Positions 1 through 8,149 of a stretch of 64,000 nucleotides of DNA are shown one piece after another; position 1 is the first letter of the stretch; every line of letters begins with the position of its first letter. The stretch lies in assembly GCF_014652415.1 (NCBI RefSeq), contig NZ_BMYT01000001.1, positions 925,352 to 989,351 of the forward strand. The letters are read 5' to 3'. The translations under genes and the position numbers were made by a program. This DNA comes from Affinundibacterium macrobrachii (GTDB lineage: Bacteria; Pseudomonadota; Gammaproteobacteria; Burkholderiales; Burkholderiaceae_D). Below the pieces are notes generated by a model that ran no database searches, was not told the DNA's origin, and saw only the letters and a program-made list of their open reading frames with translations.

Positions 1-768
1 AGCTGTAATATTTTTCACGTAGCCCATATCTTTATAGCGTCCTTCAATCTTTAAGGATTGAATACCGGCATCCAATAATGCTTCTAGATTCGCACTCTGA
101 TCGTTATCCTTCATCGATAACAAATGCTTATCGTAAGCCACTACACGACCTTCGCTATCGGTTAAGGTGTAAGGCAAGCGACAAGCTTGCGAACAGTCAC
201 CACGATTCGCACTACGACCATCTTTTGCATGTGAGATATAGCATTGACCTGAGTAAGCAACACACAAAGCGCCATGCACAAAATATTCAAGTGGCGTGTT
301 GGTCTGTGCCTTGATCGCCTTAATCTGCGCTATCGTTAATTCACGCGCCAGCACCAATTGTGAAAAACCAGAAGCCCCCAGAAAATGCGCTTTGGCTGGT
401 GTGCGAATATCACATTGCGTACTCGCATGAATTTGAATCGGTGGAATATCCAATTCCATCACGCCCATGTCTTGTACGATCAAGGCATCGACGCCAGCAT
501 CATAGAATTGCCCGATCAATTTTTGCGCTGGTTCTAACTCGCTGTCGTGCAAAATCGTGTTGAGTGTGACGAAAATTCTCGCATGATAGCGATGCGCAAA
601 TTCGACCAATTTCGCAATATCGCTAATCTCATTACTTGCATTGTGACGCGCACCGAAGGAAGGGCCGCCGATATAAACCGCATCTGCACCATGTAATATT
701 GCCTCTCGACCGATTTCGACAGTCTTTGCTGGTGAGAGTAATTCGATTTCATTAATACGTAAGGTCAT
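1..768 (-). CDS. rlhA: U32-family 23S rRNA C2501 hydroxylation protein RlhA (5' part only)
   Basis: The gene runs off the left edge, so only about 256 N-terminal codons are present; it starts with ATG at 768. The protein opens with the ELLSPAKT motif and continues with ILHGADAVYIGGPSFGARHN, LNTILHDSELEPAQ, HASTQCDIRT and the cysteine-rich GQCYISH...NRGDCSQACRLPYTL segment, where U32 proteins carry clustered cysteines. This pattern matches E. coli RlhA (YdcP) better than the related UbiU/UbiV or TrhP (YegQ). RlhA is known to be needed for forming 5-hydroxycytidine at position 2501 of 23S rRNA. Family membership is certain; the choice of RlhA over another U32 paralogue rests on remembered sequence similarity. 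The neighbouring kinase lies on the same strand but upstream, 92 bp away, and is probably unrelated. Confidence 0.85.
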   Translation of the reverse strand, partial: MTLRINEIELLSPAKTVEIGREAILHGADAVYIGGPSFGARHNASNEISDIAKLVEFAHRYHARIFVTLNTILHDSELEPAQKLIGQFYDAGVDALIVQDMGVMELDIPPIQIHASTQCDIRTPAKAHFLGASGFSQLVLARELTIAQIKAIKAQTNTPLEYFVHGALCVAYSGQCYISHAKDGRSANRGDCSQACRLPYTLTDSEGRVVAYDKHLLSMKDNDQSANLEALLDAGIQSLKIEGRYKDMGYVKNITA

Positions 769-860
769 GGCAACACCCACATGTAGGCAAACATGCGAAC
801 AAAAGAAAGGGGTGGATTATAACGAAAAGCCTGATGCCACGCTTGTTTTGGGCGAGATAG

Positions 861-3800
861 TTAAGATTCTGCTTGTTGATTTAACCACGCTTGCGCTTCC
901 TGCAGCGTCGTTTCCAATATAGCTTGCATTTCTACAAATAAGCTTTCAACCTCTACCTCTTGCTCGGCCAAAATGGCTGATTCAATTTGCCGCGAGGCTT
1001 CGACAAAAACGCCAGCGCCCAAGGTCCCCATCGATCCGCGCATGGTATGAAACACACGTGCAGCATCTTCAACCCTACGCTCATCCCAAGCCTTCCATGC
1101 AGAATCGAATTGTTCTGGCCCTCTTTTCAGCATATTTTGAATCAAGCCTATAAAAGTACTGCGATAGGCAGGATTGCCCTCGCAAAAAGCCATAAAACGA
1201 TTTGGATCAAAATACCTTAGTGGTTCTGCTGAAGCATCTGAGGAATCTGAGGCAGCGGGCAAGGAAGCACCTGATTCTGTTTCGCTATTACGCCGAACTT
1301 CAAATCCTTTGGCGCGTAAGAACCGCTCTAAAGCTGCTTGCAACTCCGCATTCTCCAGCGGTTTGCTCACATAATCATTCATTCCTGCTTGCAAGCAAAT
1401 CTCTTTATCGCCATGCATCGCTGCAGCGGTAACGGCGATGATTTGCGGTTGCTGAATTTGCGCACAGCGCACGATCTTAGTACTTTCTAGACCATCTAAA
1501 ATCGGCATGTGTAAATCCATCCATACCACGTCAAACCTTTGCTTTTTCGCATCAGCCGCCAATATTTGATCGACGGCATCACGACCATCGACCGCACTAC
1601 TTGTCTGATAACCTAAGCGCTCCAACATCATGCCGGCCACTTTGCGATTGGTCGGATTATCGTCGACCACCAACATACGCAGCGGGAAGCGATTACCCAA
1701 ACTAGGAATCCCCTGACGTCGCTCTTGTTCTTGCTCATGTTTTAATTTGCCCATTTGCTTTGACACAAACAGTAACTGCAACAAGGCTTCAGTCAAATGC
1801 GATTCACGCACAGGTTTTAGTAAGCAAGCTGGATCAGCTGCACCTAAGTTGAGTTTGTAGTTAACATGCAAATCAGCTTGCATCGTCAAAGCCAACACAG
1901 GAACTTGCACCAACTTATCTGAACTTTGCATTAGTTGATGTAATTCTGGAAGTGTCATTGGACTATGTTCTACATCAATCACAATCAAGTCCAAGTTCAG
2001 CGCTGCCGCTTTTAAATGGGAAGTTATCTGCGTTGCGTCAGAAACGACTATCACATCCATTTGATAATCAAGCAATCGTTGACGCATGATGCGGCTGCTA
2101 GTCGCACTTTGGTCTATCAATAGCACTCTTTTACCAATTACTGATTTCAATTGCTCACGCGCAGCCATATCACTGGTATTTGGATTCACCGTCGCTTCAT
2201 CAAAGAACGCTTCTGCTTGTAACTGCACTGTGAAAACACTACCTTTTCCTTCTTCGCTTTGTAAGCGGATTCCGCCGCCCATCAATTCGGCCAAGCGACG
2301 ACTAATTGCCAAACCTAGTCCCGTGCCCCCGTACTTACGCGTGGTTGCCGCATCGATTTGGGTAAAAGCAGTAAATAAATGATCGATTCGATCAGCCGGG
2401 ATACCAATACCGGTGTCCTTTACATGAATCTCCCACAAGTCTGTCTTTGCTGGATCAGCGACTGCCTTGCTCACTTGCACAGTGACTTCGCCGCTATCAG
2501 TGAATTTCACTGCATTACTCAATAAATTGAGAACAATCTGGCGCACGCGCGTGATATCGCCCAAGATAAACTTAGGGACATCCGGATCAAACTCATACAG
2601 CAATTCGAGCTGCTTTTGATTTGCAGTATTGGCGAGCAAAGCGAGACAATCTTCTATCATCTGCTGCAAAGAAAATGGCTCGCACTCTAAGGTCATTTTG
2701 CCCGATTCGATTTTGGAGAAATCTAAAATATCGTTAATAATCGTCAATAAGGCGTTTCCTGAGGTTCGCATGGTGTTGACGTAATCTTGTTGCTCACTGG
2801 TCAGCGAAGTGCTTGCTAACAAATCAGCCATGCCGATGACACCATTCATTGGTGTTCTTATTTCGTGACTCATGGTGGCCAAAAATGCTGCTTTCGCGCT
2901 CGCTGCTTGTAAAGCTTGTTCGGTCTGATGTTCAAGATCGATCGTTCTCTCACGCACACGTTGCTCCAACTCGGCGTTTTGTAACAGCAAAGAATCGCGT
3001 GACTGTTGCAACGCATCCGAAGCATGCCTTAATTCATCACTAATTTGTTGAAATTCAACAAAATTCGTCTGTATCTGCTCGCTATCGAGCTGTCCAGTAC
3101 GACCGAGCTTCAGCGCTGCGCCAGCAATCGCTGAGATCGTTTTATTTAAACGACTCGCAAACAAGATACCCAAAATAGATGCAAGTACTGCCAACGCCAA
3201 CGCAATCATCAATGTTCTTTGCGCTCGCTGCTTAATCACATAGTTGAAATCATCAACTGGTGCAGCGATCACCAAGCGCCAATCTGGAAAATTCACATCT
3301 TCTTGCTGGTGCTTCAGCAGCGCATTTGAAGTAACACTTCCACCCTGATTCAAAACCAATGCATGCGCAAGATACTGCTTGTCGTTTAAATTAAATTGAA
3401 AGCTCTCACAGACTCCGGTTTGCAAACAGGGCGCCGCGACTTTCGCAGAGTTCTTATCTGCACCATTGCGTCCAAGAATTGTTGTGCGTTCGGGTAATTT
3501 TTTTAATGCAGCACGAATCACTGTCGAATTCAAATCGGTATTCGCGACACCGTTCACTTCCAATAAGTTGTTCTCATGCGAAGTTGCAATGACTTGACCT
3601 CGCTTATCAACAATAAATGCCAACGCATTAGGACTCACTTCAAGATTACGTAACGAAGTACCTAATAATTTGAATGACACATCCAATGCGAGCACGCCGA
3701 TGACTTCTTTTTTCTTATTGCGTACAACAGTGGAATGCGCAACTTGTAATTGTTTGCCAGAAAAAGACTGATAAACATCGGTCCAAGCACGTCTATCTAA

Positions 3801-4355
3801 ACCTTGTCCAGTTCTATCTGCAGCTGCCATCGCCGAGCTAAACCAGGGGCGCGCACTAGGAACATAAACTTGATCCTCTGTGTGTAACAGATCGCGTCGA
3901 TCTAAGGGATAGTGGCTACGAAAACGCTGACGTAAATCAGTATCTTTTTCTTGTACCAAAATTTCTGGTGCAGCCTCTTCATCATAAACATTAATCGCAC
4001 GATAACCTCCGGCGATCGGTGCATAAGCAATAAATTTCACTAAGCGCGTGCTGTGCATCGCACCCCAAGCAACTTCTTCAAATCGATCAAGGCTGATGAA
4101 ATTTTGCGGGTCAGGTTGCCCTTTTTCTGCGCCTCCAAACTGAGAAAAATAATTAAAAAGACGTGTGGGCTCAGCTAAATCGGCATCAGCTGCATCGCTA
4201 GCGCGCAAACCCGCTTGTATCATGACCGCTTTGGCCGCATCCAAAGTCGCCTGTTGCGCTGCACGGTAGCCAAACCAAGTGATCAGTAGTGCTGGCAACA
4301 ACACCAATACACCAATTGCCAATGGTAGAAATAGCTTTAAATGGACTTTCTTCAC
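861..4355 (-). CDS. Hybrid sensor histidine kinase (Cache sensor, HisKA, HATPase, two receiver domains, HPt)
   Basis: This is a membrane-bound phosphorelay kinase of about 1164 aa. It has a first transmembrane segment near residues 8-32 and a large periplasmic double-Cache-like sensor up to about 370. A second transmembrane segment at about 380-405 is followed by a HAMP-like/coiled-coil stretch. The H-box SHEIRTPMNG has its histidine near 496. The ATPase domain shows NAVKF, DTGIGIP and GGTGLGLAIS. Receiver 1 has IDQS where the acidic pair should be, so it is probably degenerate. Receiver 2 has VVDDN and the phospho-acceptor in WMDLHMP (about 943), and the C-terminal HPt histidine is in FHTMRGS (about 1102). 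I chose the GTG at 4353-4355 because it puts the first membrane helix at the N-terminus; the frame stays open to a TTG at 4442. Signal and output partner are unknown, and no response regulator is adjacent. Confidence 0.9.
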   Translation of the reverse strand: MKKVHLKLFLPLAIGVLVLLPALLITWFGYRAAQQATLDAAKAVMIQAGLRASDAADADLAEPTRLFNYFSQFGGAEKGQPDPQNFISLDRFEEVAWGAMHSTRLVKFIAYAPIAGGYRAINVYDEEAAPEILVQEKDTDLRQRFRSHYPLDRRDLLHTEDQVYVPSARPWFSSAMAAADRTGQGLDRRAWTDVYQSFSGKQLQVAHSTVVRNKKKEVIGVLALDVSFKLLGTSLRNLEVSPNALAFIVDKRGQVIATSHENNLLEVNGVANTDLNSTVIRAALKKLPERTTILGRNGADKNSAKVAAPCLQTGVCESFQFNLNDKQYLAHALVLNQGGSVTSNALLKHQQEDVNFPDWRLVIAAPVDDFNYVIKQRAQRTLMIALALAVLASILGILFASRLNKTISAIAGAALKLGRTGQLDSEQIQTNFVEFQQISDELRHASDALQQSRDSLLLQNAELEQRVRERTIDLEHQTEQALQAASAKAAFLATMSHEIRTPMNGVIGMADLLASTSLTSEQQDYVNTMRTSGNALLTIINDILDFSKIESGKMTLECEPFSLQQMIEDCLALLANTANQKQLELLYEFDPDVPKFILGDITRVRQIVLNLLSNAVKFTDSGEVTVQVSKAVADPAKTDLWEIHVKDTGIGIPADRIDHLFTAFTQIDAATTRKYGGTGLGLAISRRLAELMGGGIRLQSEEGKGSVFTVQLQAEAFFDEATVNPNTSDMAAREQLKSVIGKRVLLIDQSATSSRIMRQRLLDYQMDVIVVSDATQITSHLKAAALNLDLIVIDVEHSPMTLPELHQLMQSSDKLVQVPVLALTMQADLHVNYKLNLGAADPACLLKPVRESHLTEALLQLLFVSKQMGKLKHEQEQERRQGIPSLGNRFPLRMLVVDDNPTNRKVAGMMLERLGYQTSSAVDGRDAVDQILAADAKKQRFDVVWMDLHMPILDGLESTKIVRCAQIQQPQIIAVTAAAMHGDKEICLQAGMNDYVSKPLENAELQAALERFLRAKGFEVRRNSETESGASLPAASDSSDASAEPLRYFDPNRFMAFCEGNPAYRSTFIGLIQNMLKRGPEQFDSAWKAWDERRVEDAARVFHTMRGSMGTLGAGVFVEASRQIESAILAEQEVEVESLFVEMQAILETTLQEAQAWLNQQAES

Positions 4356-4708
4356 ACCGGATGTTTCCCAATTTAAGTCACACCAACGAGAGATTCTCGA
4401 TGGAAACAAATTGAGTATCCAAGTTGAAAAAGCGAGTGTCAATCACTTTTGTATCAGTAATTGGATCGGGCCTCTATTCCGCTAACTTATCAATAAGAAA
4501 ACGTTGAATTTAAGCTACAAAATCGTCCTTGCTCCAAGATTTGCGTCTGCGTAAGTAATATCTGCAAATTAGACAAAAAAACAGCCGAACTTGTTATCTG
4601 TTCGGCTGTTTTTCAGTTAGAAGAACTTATTAGTACTAAAAGTGCTATCCAGTGCTAACGATATAGCTACAAAGACCAACAAACACTCCGTAATAATTTA
4701 TAGCGCTA
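4356..4708. other. Intergenic spacer, no gene seen
   Basis: The 353-bp spacer between the kinase and the CsgG-like gene holds one clear terminator hairpin (4575-4613). The left part may still be coding if the kinase starts at the TTG at 4442. I see no other ORF, RNA gene or repeat. Confidence 0.6.
4575..4613 (-). terminator. Rho-independent terminator after the CsgG-like gene
   Basis: A 10-bp perfect stem (4581-4590 with 4600-4609, arm ACAGCCGAAC) closes a 9-nt loop. It is flanked by an A-run on the left and a T-run on the right, so it could work in both directions. It lies about 100 bp downstream of the minus-strand gene that ends at 4709. Confidence 0.85.
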
Positions 4709-5863
4709 TTACAGTTTATGACCATTAAACGTGCCTTGACCTGCATGATCACCATCAAACTGCCACATACCGACCACTGCACCTGTTTTTAAATCAACGT
4801 TACCCATAAACTTGGCGTTCCCTGCTTTGCCACTTCCAGCCAAATGCATCTCGCCATCAGCGCTGACCGTACCAGTAACATTAAAGTTAAAGTTGTACTT
4901 GGTTGACTTGCCCATCCCTGTGACGCTGCCATTCTTGTTGATCATTACGTTGACGCTACCTTCATCATCGCCAGCGAATTTGACGCTATACATGCCAACC
5001 AAACCTGGGGTGGAAGCACTAGCTGAAGGCTGCACGGTCGGAGCAGGAGCTGCAGGTTGTGCATACTGCTGCGCTGCCACTTGTGAAGGCGGTGTTGCTT
5101 GAATCGAATTCGCCGCGTTATTTTTCGAGGCTTGGGAAGTAGCTTGAATCAATTGGTCTTTGTTTCTAACGGTTTGTACGATCTTGTTGTAATTATCAAG
5201 CAAACTAGCTGCAATCAACTTTCCTTCTGGCGTTTTGCTATAACCACCCGCACTCGCCCATCCAAAGCCGCCCCAGCCCCAACCACCTAAACTAAAATCC
5301 ATCTTACTTGCTTGGCCTTCGGCGCTCGCCACTTGAATACCTGAACGTACATCCGCCAATAACAGTGTGGTTTCTGCTTCTTTAAATTTCACGCCACCTG
5401 CTAAACCACCTAAAGCGCCAAGTGCGCCACCAAATCGTCCGAGCAATCCACCTACTGCACCGCCAACACCGCCCGTATCACTAGCAAACTGTACTGATGG
5501 CGTCATCACAAAATCCGCCGCTTGTAATTGTCCACCACCAACATTCGAACCTTGCTGCAATTGACCCGCAGAAGCTAACTCGCGTTCTTGACGAATATTT
5601 TGCATCGCCACGCCACGCTCCACCACGGTGAAGCATCCTGACTCCTCAACGATCATACGCAGCATCGTCGATGGTGAGCCAAGTTTATAAGTAGAGAGTG
5701 AGGCCAACATATGACTCTGCGGTTCCACCACCGCTAAGGTCCCTAAATTTTTGCTACATTTCTCAATCGCTCCTTTTTGTATGCTTTGCGCCTGCGCATA
5801 CTCTGTCACAGTCAAACCAACTGCAAGTGAAGCGGCAATCATCGAGAAGTGTGGGTATTTCAT
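4709..5863 (-). CDS. CsgG/HfaB-like secreted protein with an extra C-terminal domain
   Basis: The 384-aa protein has a cleavable signal peptide (residues 1-26, ending AQA/QS). A CsgG-type core follows at about 40-250, with ESGCFTVVERGVAMQNIRQER and the glycine-rich stretch usual before the DVRSGIQVASAEG strand. After a proline/alanine-rich linker (about 265-300) comes an 85-residue C-terminal domain rich in beta strands and glycine. CsgG proteins form the outer-membrane curli secretion channel or act as related periplasmic lipoproteins. This one lacks a lipobox cysteine at the cleavage site, and no curli genes (csgA, csgB, csgE, csgF) are nearby, so curli export is unlikely. The gene stands alone with its own terminator. 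Family assignment is good; function is unknown. Confidence 0.75.
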   Translation of the reverse strand: MKYPHFSMIAASLAVGLTVTEYAQAQSIQKGAIEKCSKNLGTLAVVEPQSHMLASLSTYKLGSPSTMLRMIVEESGCFTVVERGVAMQNIRQERELASAGQLQQGSNVGGGQLQAADFVMTPSVQFASDTGGVGGAVGGLLGRFGGALGALGGLAGGVKFKEAETTLLLADVRSGIQVASAEGQASKMDFSLGGWGWGGFGWASAGGYSKTPEGKLIAASLLDNYNKIVQTVRNKDQLIQATSQASKNNAANSIQATPPSQVAAQQYAQPAAPAPTVQPSASASTPGLVGMYSVKFAGDDEGSVNVMINKNGSVTGMGKSTKYNFNFNVTGTVSADGEMHLAGSGKAGNAKFMGNVDLKTGAVVGMWQFDGDHAGQGTFNGHKL

Positions 5864-6020
5864 TATCGGCGTCCTTTAGCTTTGAAATGATCGATCAAAT
5901 ATGTCGAGTATTATAAAAAATCAAAGGCGTAAGTATATCTTAAACAAACACCAATACCGCTCAATCTCCGACCAGAGGTCGACTTCGGGCGATAGCAGTC
6001 AAACTACCGGTAAGCGATAT

Positions 6021-6057
6021 AAAAAAATGGGTGAATAATTTTCTTATTCACCCATTT
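6021..6057 (-). terminator. Rho-independent terminator after the M1 peptidase gene
   Basis: A 13-bp perfect stem (6025-6037 with 6045-6057) with a 7-nt loop is preceded by seven A residues, which read as a T-run on the minus strand. It sits about 75 bp past the stop codon at 6131. Confidence 0.85.
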
Positions 6058-6088
6058 ACTGTCTTTTGCCAGCAAGAATAGCCAAGAT

Positions 6089-6135
6089 ACTTACTTACCT
6101 ATTTGCCTACTTAGCTACTTAGCTACTCAGCTACT
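6089..6135. repeat. Short degenerate CTACTTAG tandem repeat
   Basis: About six imperfect copies of an 8-bp unit related to CTACTTAG (CTTACCTA, CTACTTAG, CTACTCAG) run into the 3' end of the M1 peptidase gene and include its stop codon. They fall between that stop and its terminator. No function is evident. Confidence 0.6.
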
Positions 6136-7861
6136 TTATCGCCCTCGCCAAACGCGCCTTCGCCTGCACATCGGCAATCCAAGCTTCGATTTGCGGTTCA
6201 TGTCTCAACAGCTTTGCGGCAGGATCAATCGTGAAAGTGGCGTGTACGGGTAGTTGTATTTGCCCCTTTCCCTTTTCCATCGCAACACGCACGATTTTAT
6301 TATTGACGCTGACTTCAACTGGTAAAGGAAACTCACTACCATCGGACAATTTCCATTCTAGCTTCAACGCATTTCCATCGCGCTTGGACAAAAGTTCTGG
6401 CAATGCCGCATGCATCAAATAGCCTTTGAAAAACCAATTCCATTCTTTCTTGGTTATCTGGTTCACGATCTGAATAAACTCTTTGGTCGTTCTGTAACGC
6501 GGTGAAAAATTCCCAGGTTTGGGGTCATTGCGACCATAAATCAATAAGCGTACTGCTTTAAAAAATGCGTCGTCACCAATTTGTCCGCGTAAGGTGTGCA
6601 AGATATGCGAACCTTTAAAATACACGTCATTGCCCGGACCGTTCGCAACCTCTTTTTCACTCATGGAACGACCAGTTACCATCGGAAATTTATTTACAAT
6701 GCGCAAACGCTGCTCATGCATTCCGACCTGATAATCACGCTCGCCACGTAAATATTGCAAATACAAAGGTTGCATATATGAGGCAAAACCTTCATGCAAC
6801 CAAAAATCATCCCAATTCTGGTTGGTCATTTGATTGCCAAACCATTCGTGCGCAAACTCATGATGCAATAACCAATCATATCCATGCGGCGACTTTTTAT
6901 ACTCATTGCCATACGCATTGATCGTCTGATGTTCCATTCCAAGATGCGGTGTTTCGACCACACCCATCTTTTCATCGCCAAAAGGATATGGACCGAATTT
7001 GCTTTCAAAGAAATCTAACATTGGCGCAAATTCGCTCATCAGATCTTTGGCTTTTTCTTGATTACCAGGCAAATGCCACATCTTTAAAGCGATTCGATTG
7101 CCAAAGCGACTTTGGTAACTATCTTCAAGTAGTTCATACGGTCCCACGTTCATCGCGATTCCATAAGTACTTGGATGCTTAATTTGCCAGTGGTAGGTGC
7201 GCCAACCGTCTTTTTCGTCCACCCCCTGCGCAATACCGTTACCAGCAACCACCAATGGCGATGGAACAGTAATGTGTAAGCGCATCAATTTAGGTTTTCC
7301 CATCGGGTGGTCAATACAAGGCCAAAACAAATCGCAGCCCTCGCCTTGTACCGCTGAAGCAATCCAAGGTGCGCCGCTCGCAGTTTGACTCCAAACAAAG
7401 CCGCCATCCCAAGGAGCACGCTTGGCGATACGTGGCACACCTTGATAACGAATACTTACCTCAGCAATTTCACCTTTCTGCAGAGGTTGGCTAAGATTTA
7501 AAAACAAACGTCCTTCTAGATTACTAATCGCTTCGTTTGCTAAGGCTTTACCATTCACACTCACTGACTCGATCCTCAGATTTTTGTCGAGCTCTAACAC
7601 CAGACGTTTTAATTCTGCATTAGCTTTAAAGCTCAACACCGCATTACCACTGACACTGCGTGTTTGTGGATCAAGCTTCAAACTCAAATCAGCGTTCTCA
7701 AACAGCATCGCCAATTGTTCTGGGGTACGTTCCGTTCCTGAACTCATGGTAAATGCGGTCGGCTCAGAAGATGCCGGCAAAGTCGCCTGCGCTTGAGATT
7801 GCGCTTGCGCGAGACCACTAAACGCTAAAGTCAGTGCAAAAGATAAAGTAGAAAGTTTCAT
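6131..7861 (-). CDS. M1-family zinc aminopeptidase, exported
   Basis: The 576-aa protein has a signal peptide (1-21, ending AQA). The N-terminal beta domain is followed by the M1 catalytic domain. The zinc motif HEFAH (H334, E335, H338) and the third ligand E357 in WLHEGF give the exact HExxH-18-E spacing, so the site looks intact. The exopeptidase motif is LGMEHQT, a variant of the usual GAMEN. A tyrosine in NDVYFKGSHIL fits the transition-state residue. M1 enzymes remove N-terminal amino acids from peptides; the signal peptide places this one in the periplasm or outside the cell. At 576 aa it is shorter than classical PepN (about 870 aa) and resembles the LTA4H/cold-active aminopeptidase group. 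It is divergent from the M14 pair, with which it probably shares a role in peptide use. Confidence 0.9.
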   Translation of the reverse strand: MKLSTLSFALTLAFSGLAQAQSQAQATLPASSEPTAFTMSSGTERTPEQLAMLFENADLSLKLDPQTRSVSGNAVLSFKANAELKRLVLELDKNLRIESVSVNGKALANEAISNLEGRLFLNLSQPLQKGEIAEVSIRYQGVPRIAKRAPWDGGFVWSQTASGAPWIASAVQGEGCDLFWPCIDHPMGKPKLMRLHITVPSPLVVAGNGIAQGVDEKDGWRTYHWQIKHPSTYGIAMNVGPYELLEDSYQSRFGNRIALKMWHLPGNQEKAKDLMSEFAPMLDFFESKFGPYPFGDEKMGVVETPHLGMEHQTINAYGNEYKKSPHGYDWLLHHEFAHEWFGNQMTNQNWDDFWLHEGFASYMQPLYLQYLRGERDYQVGMHEQRLRIVNKFPMVTGRSMSEKEVANGPGNDVYFKGSHILHTLRGQIGDDAFFKAVRLLIYGRNDPKPGNFSPRYRTTKEFIQIVNQITKKEWNWFFKGYLMHAALPELLSKRDGNALKLEWKLSDGSEFPLPVEVSVNNKIVRVAMEKGKGQIQLPVHATFTIDPAAKLLRHEPQIEAWIADVQAKARLARAIK

Positions 7862-8149
7862 AGTTAGGAATTAAGTAAGAATCAAATCGGCGTCAAACGG
7901 AAATCATCAATGAGAATAACAAGCTAAGCAAACAAACGATATCAGCACTCAGAGCGCATAACGCTTATGCTGCAATAGAAATGTATTAGCTTTAATTAAT
8001 ATATTTAGAGCATAAATGACTTAGTTAAGTTCCACAAGCAAGAAACCGTACAACTAAAAAATTCAAAATTTAAAACATCGTAAGTGTCAGCGTTTGAACT
8101 AAATATAAATCAAGATAGTCAAAAGCCCACATTTCCAACGGAGGATGAC
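7862..8149. promoter_or_regulatory. Divergent promoter region between the M1 and M14 peptidase genes
   Basis: This 288-bp AT-rich spacer separates two divergently transcribed peptidase genes and must hold both promoters. I could not pick convincing -35/-10 pairs. The GGAGG at 8140-8144 fixes the start of the M14 gene at 8150 and argues against the in-frame upstream start at 8084. Confidence 0.5.

Noticed and set aside
8084-8149. Longer start for the first M14 gene
   Set aside because: The extra 22 residues would bury the signal peptide; GGAGG at 8140-8144 points to the ATG at 8150.
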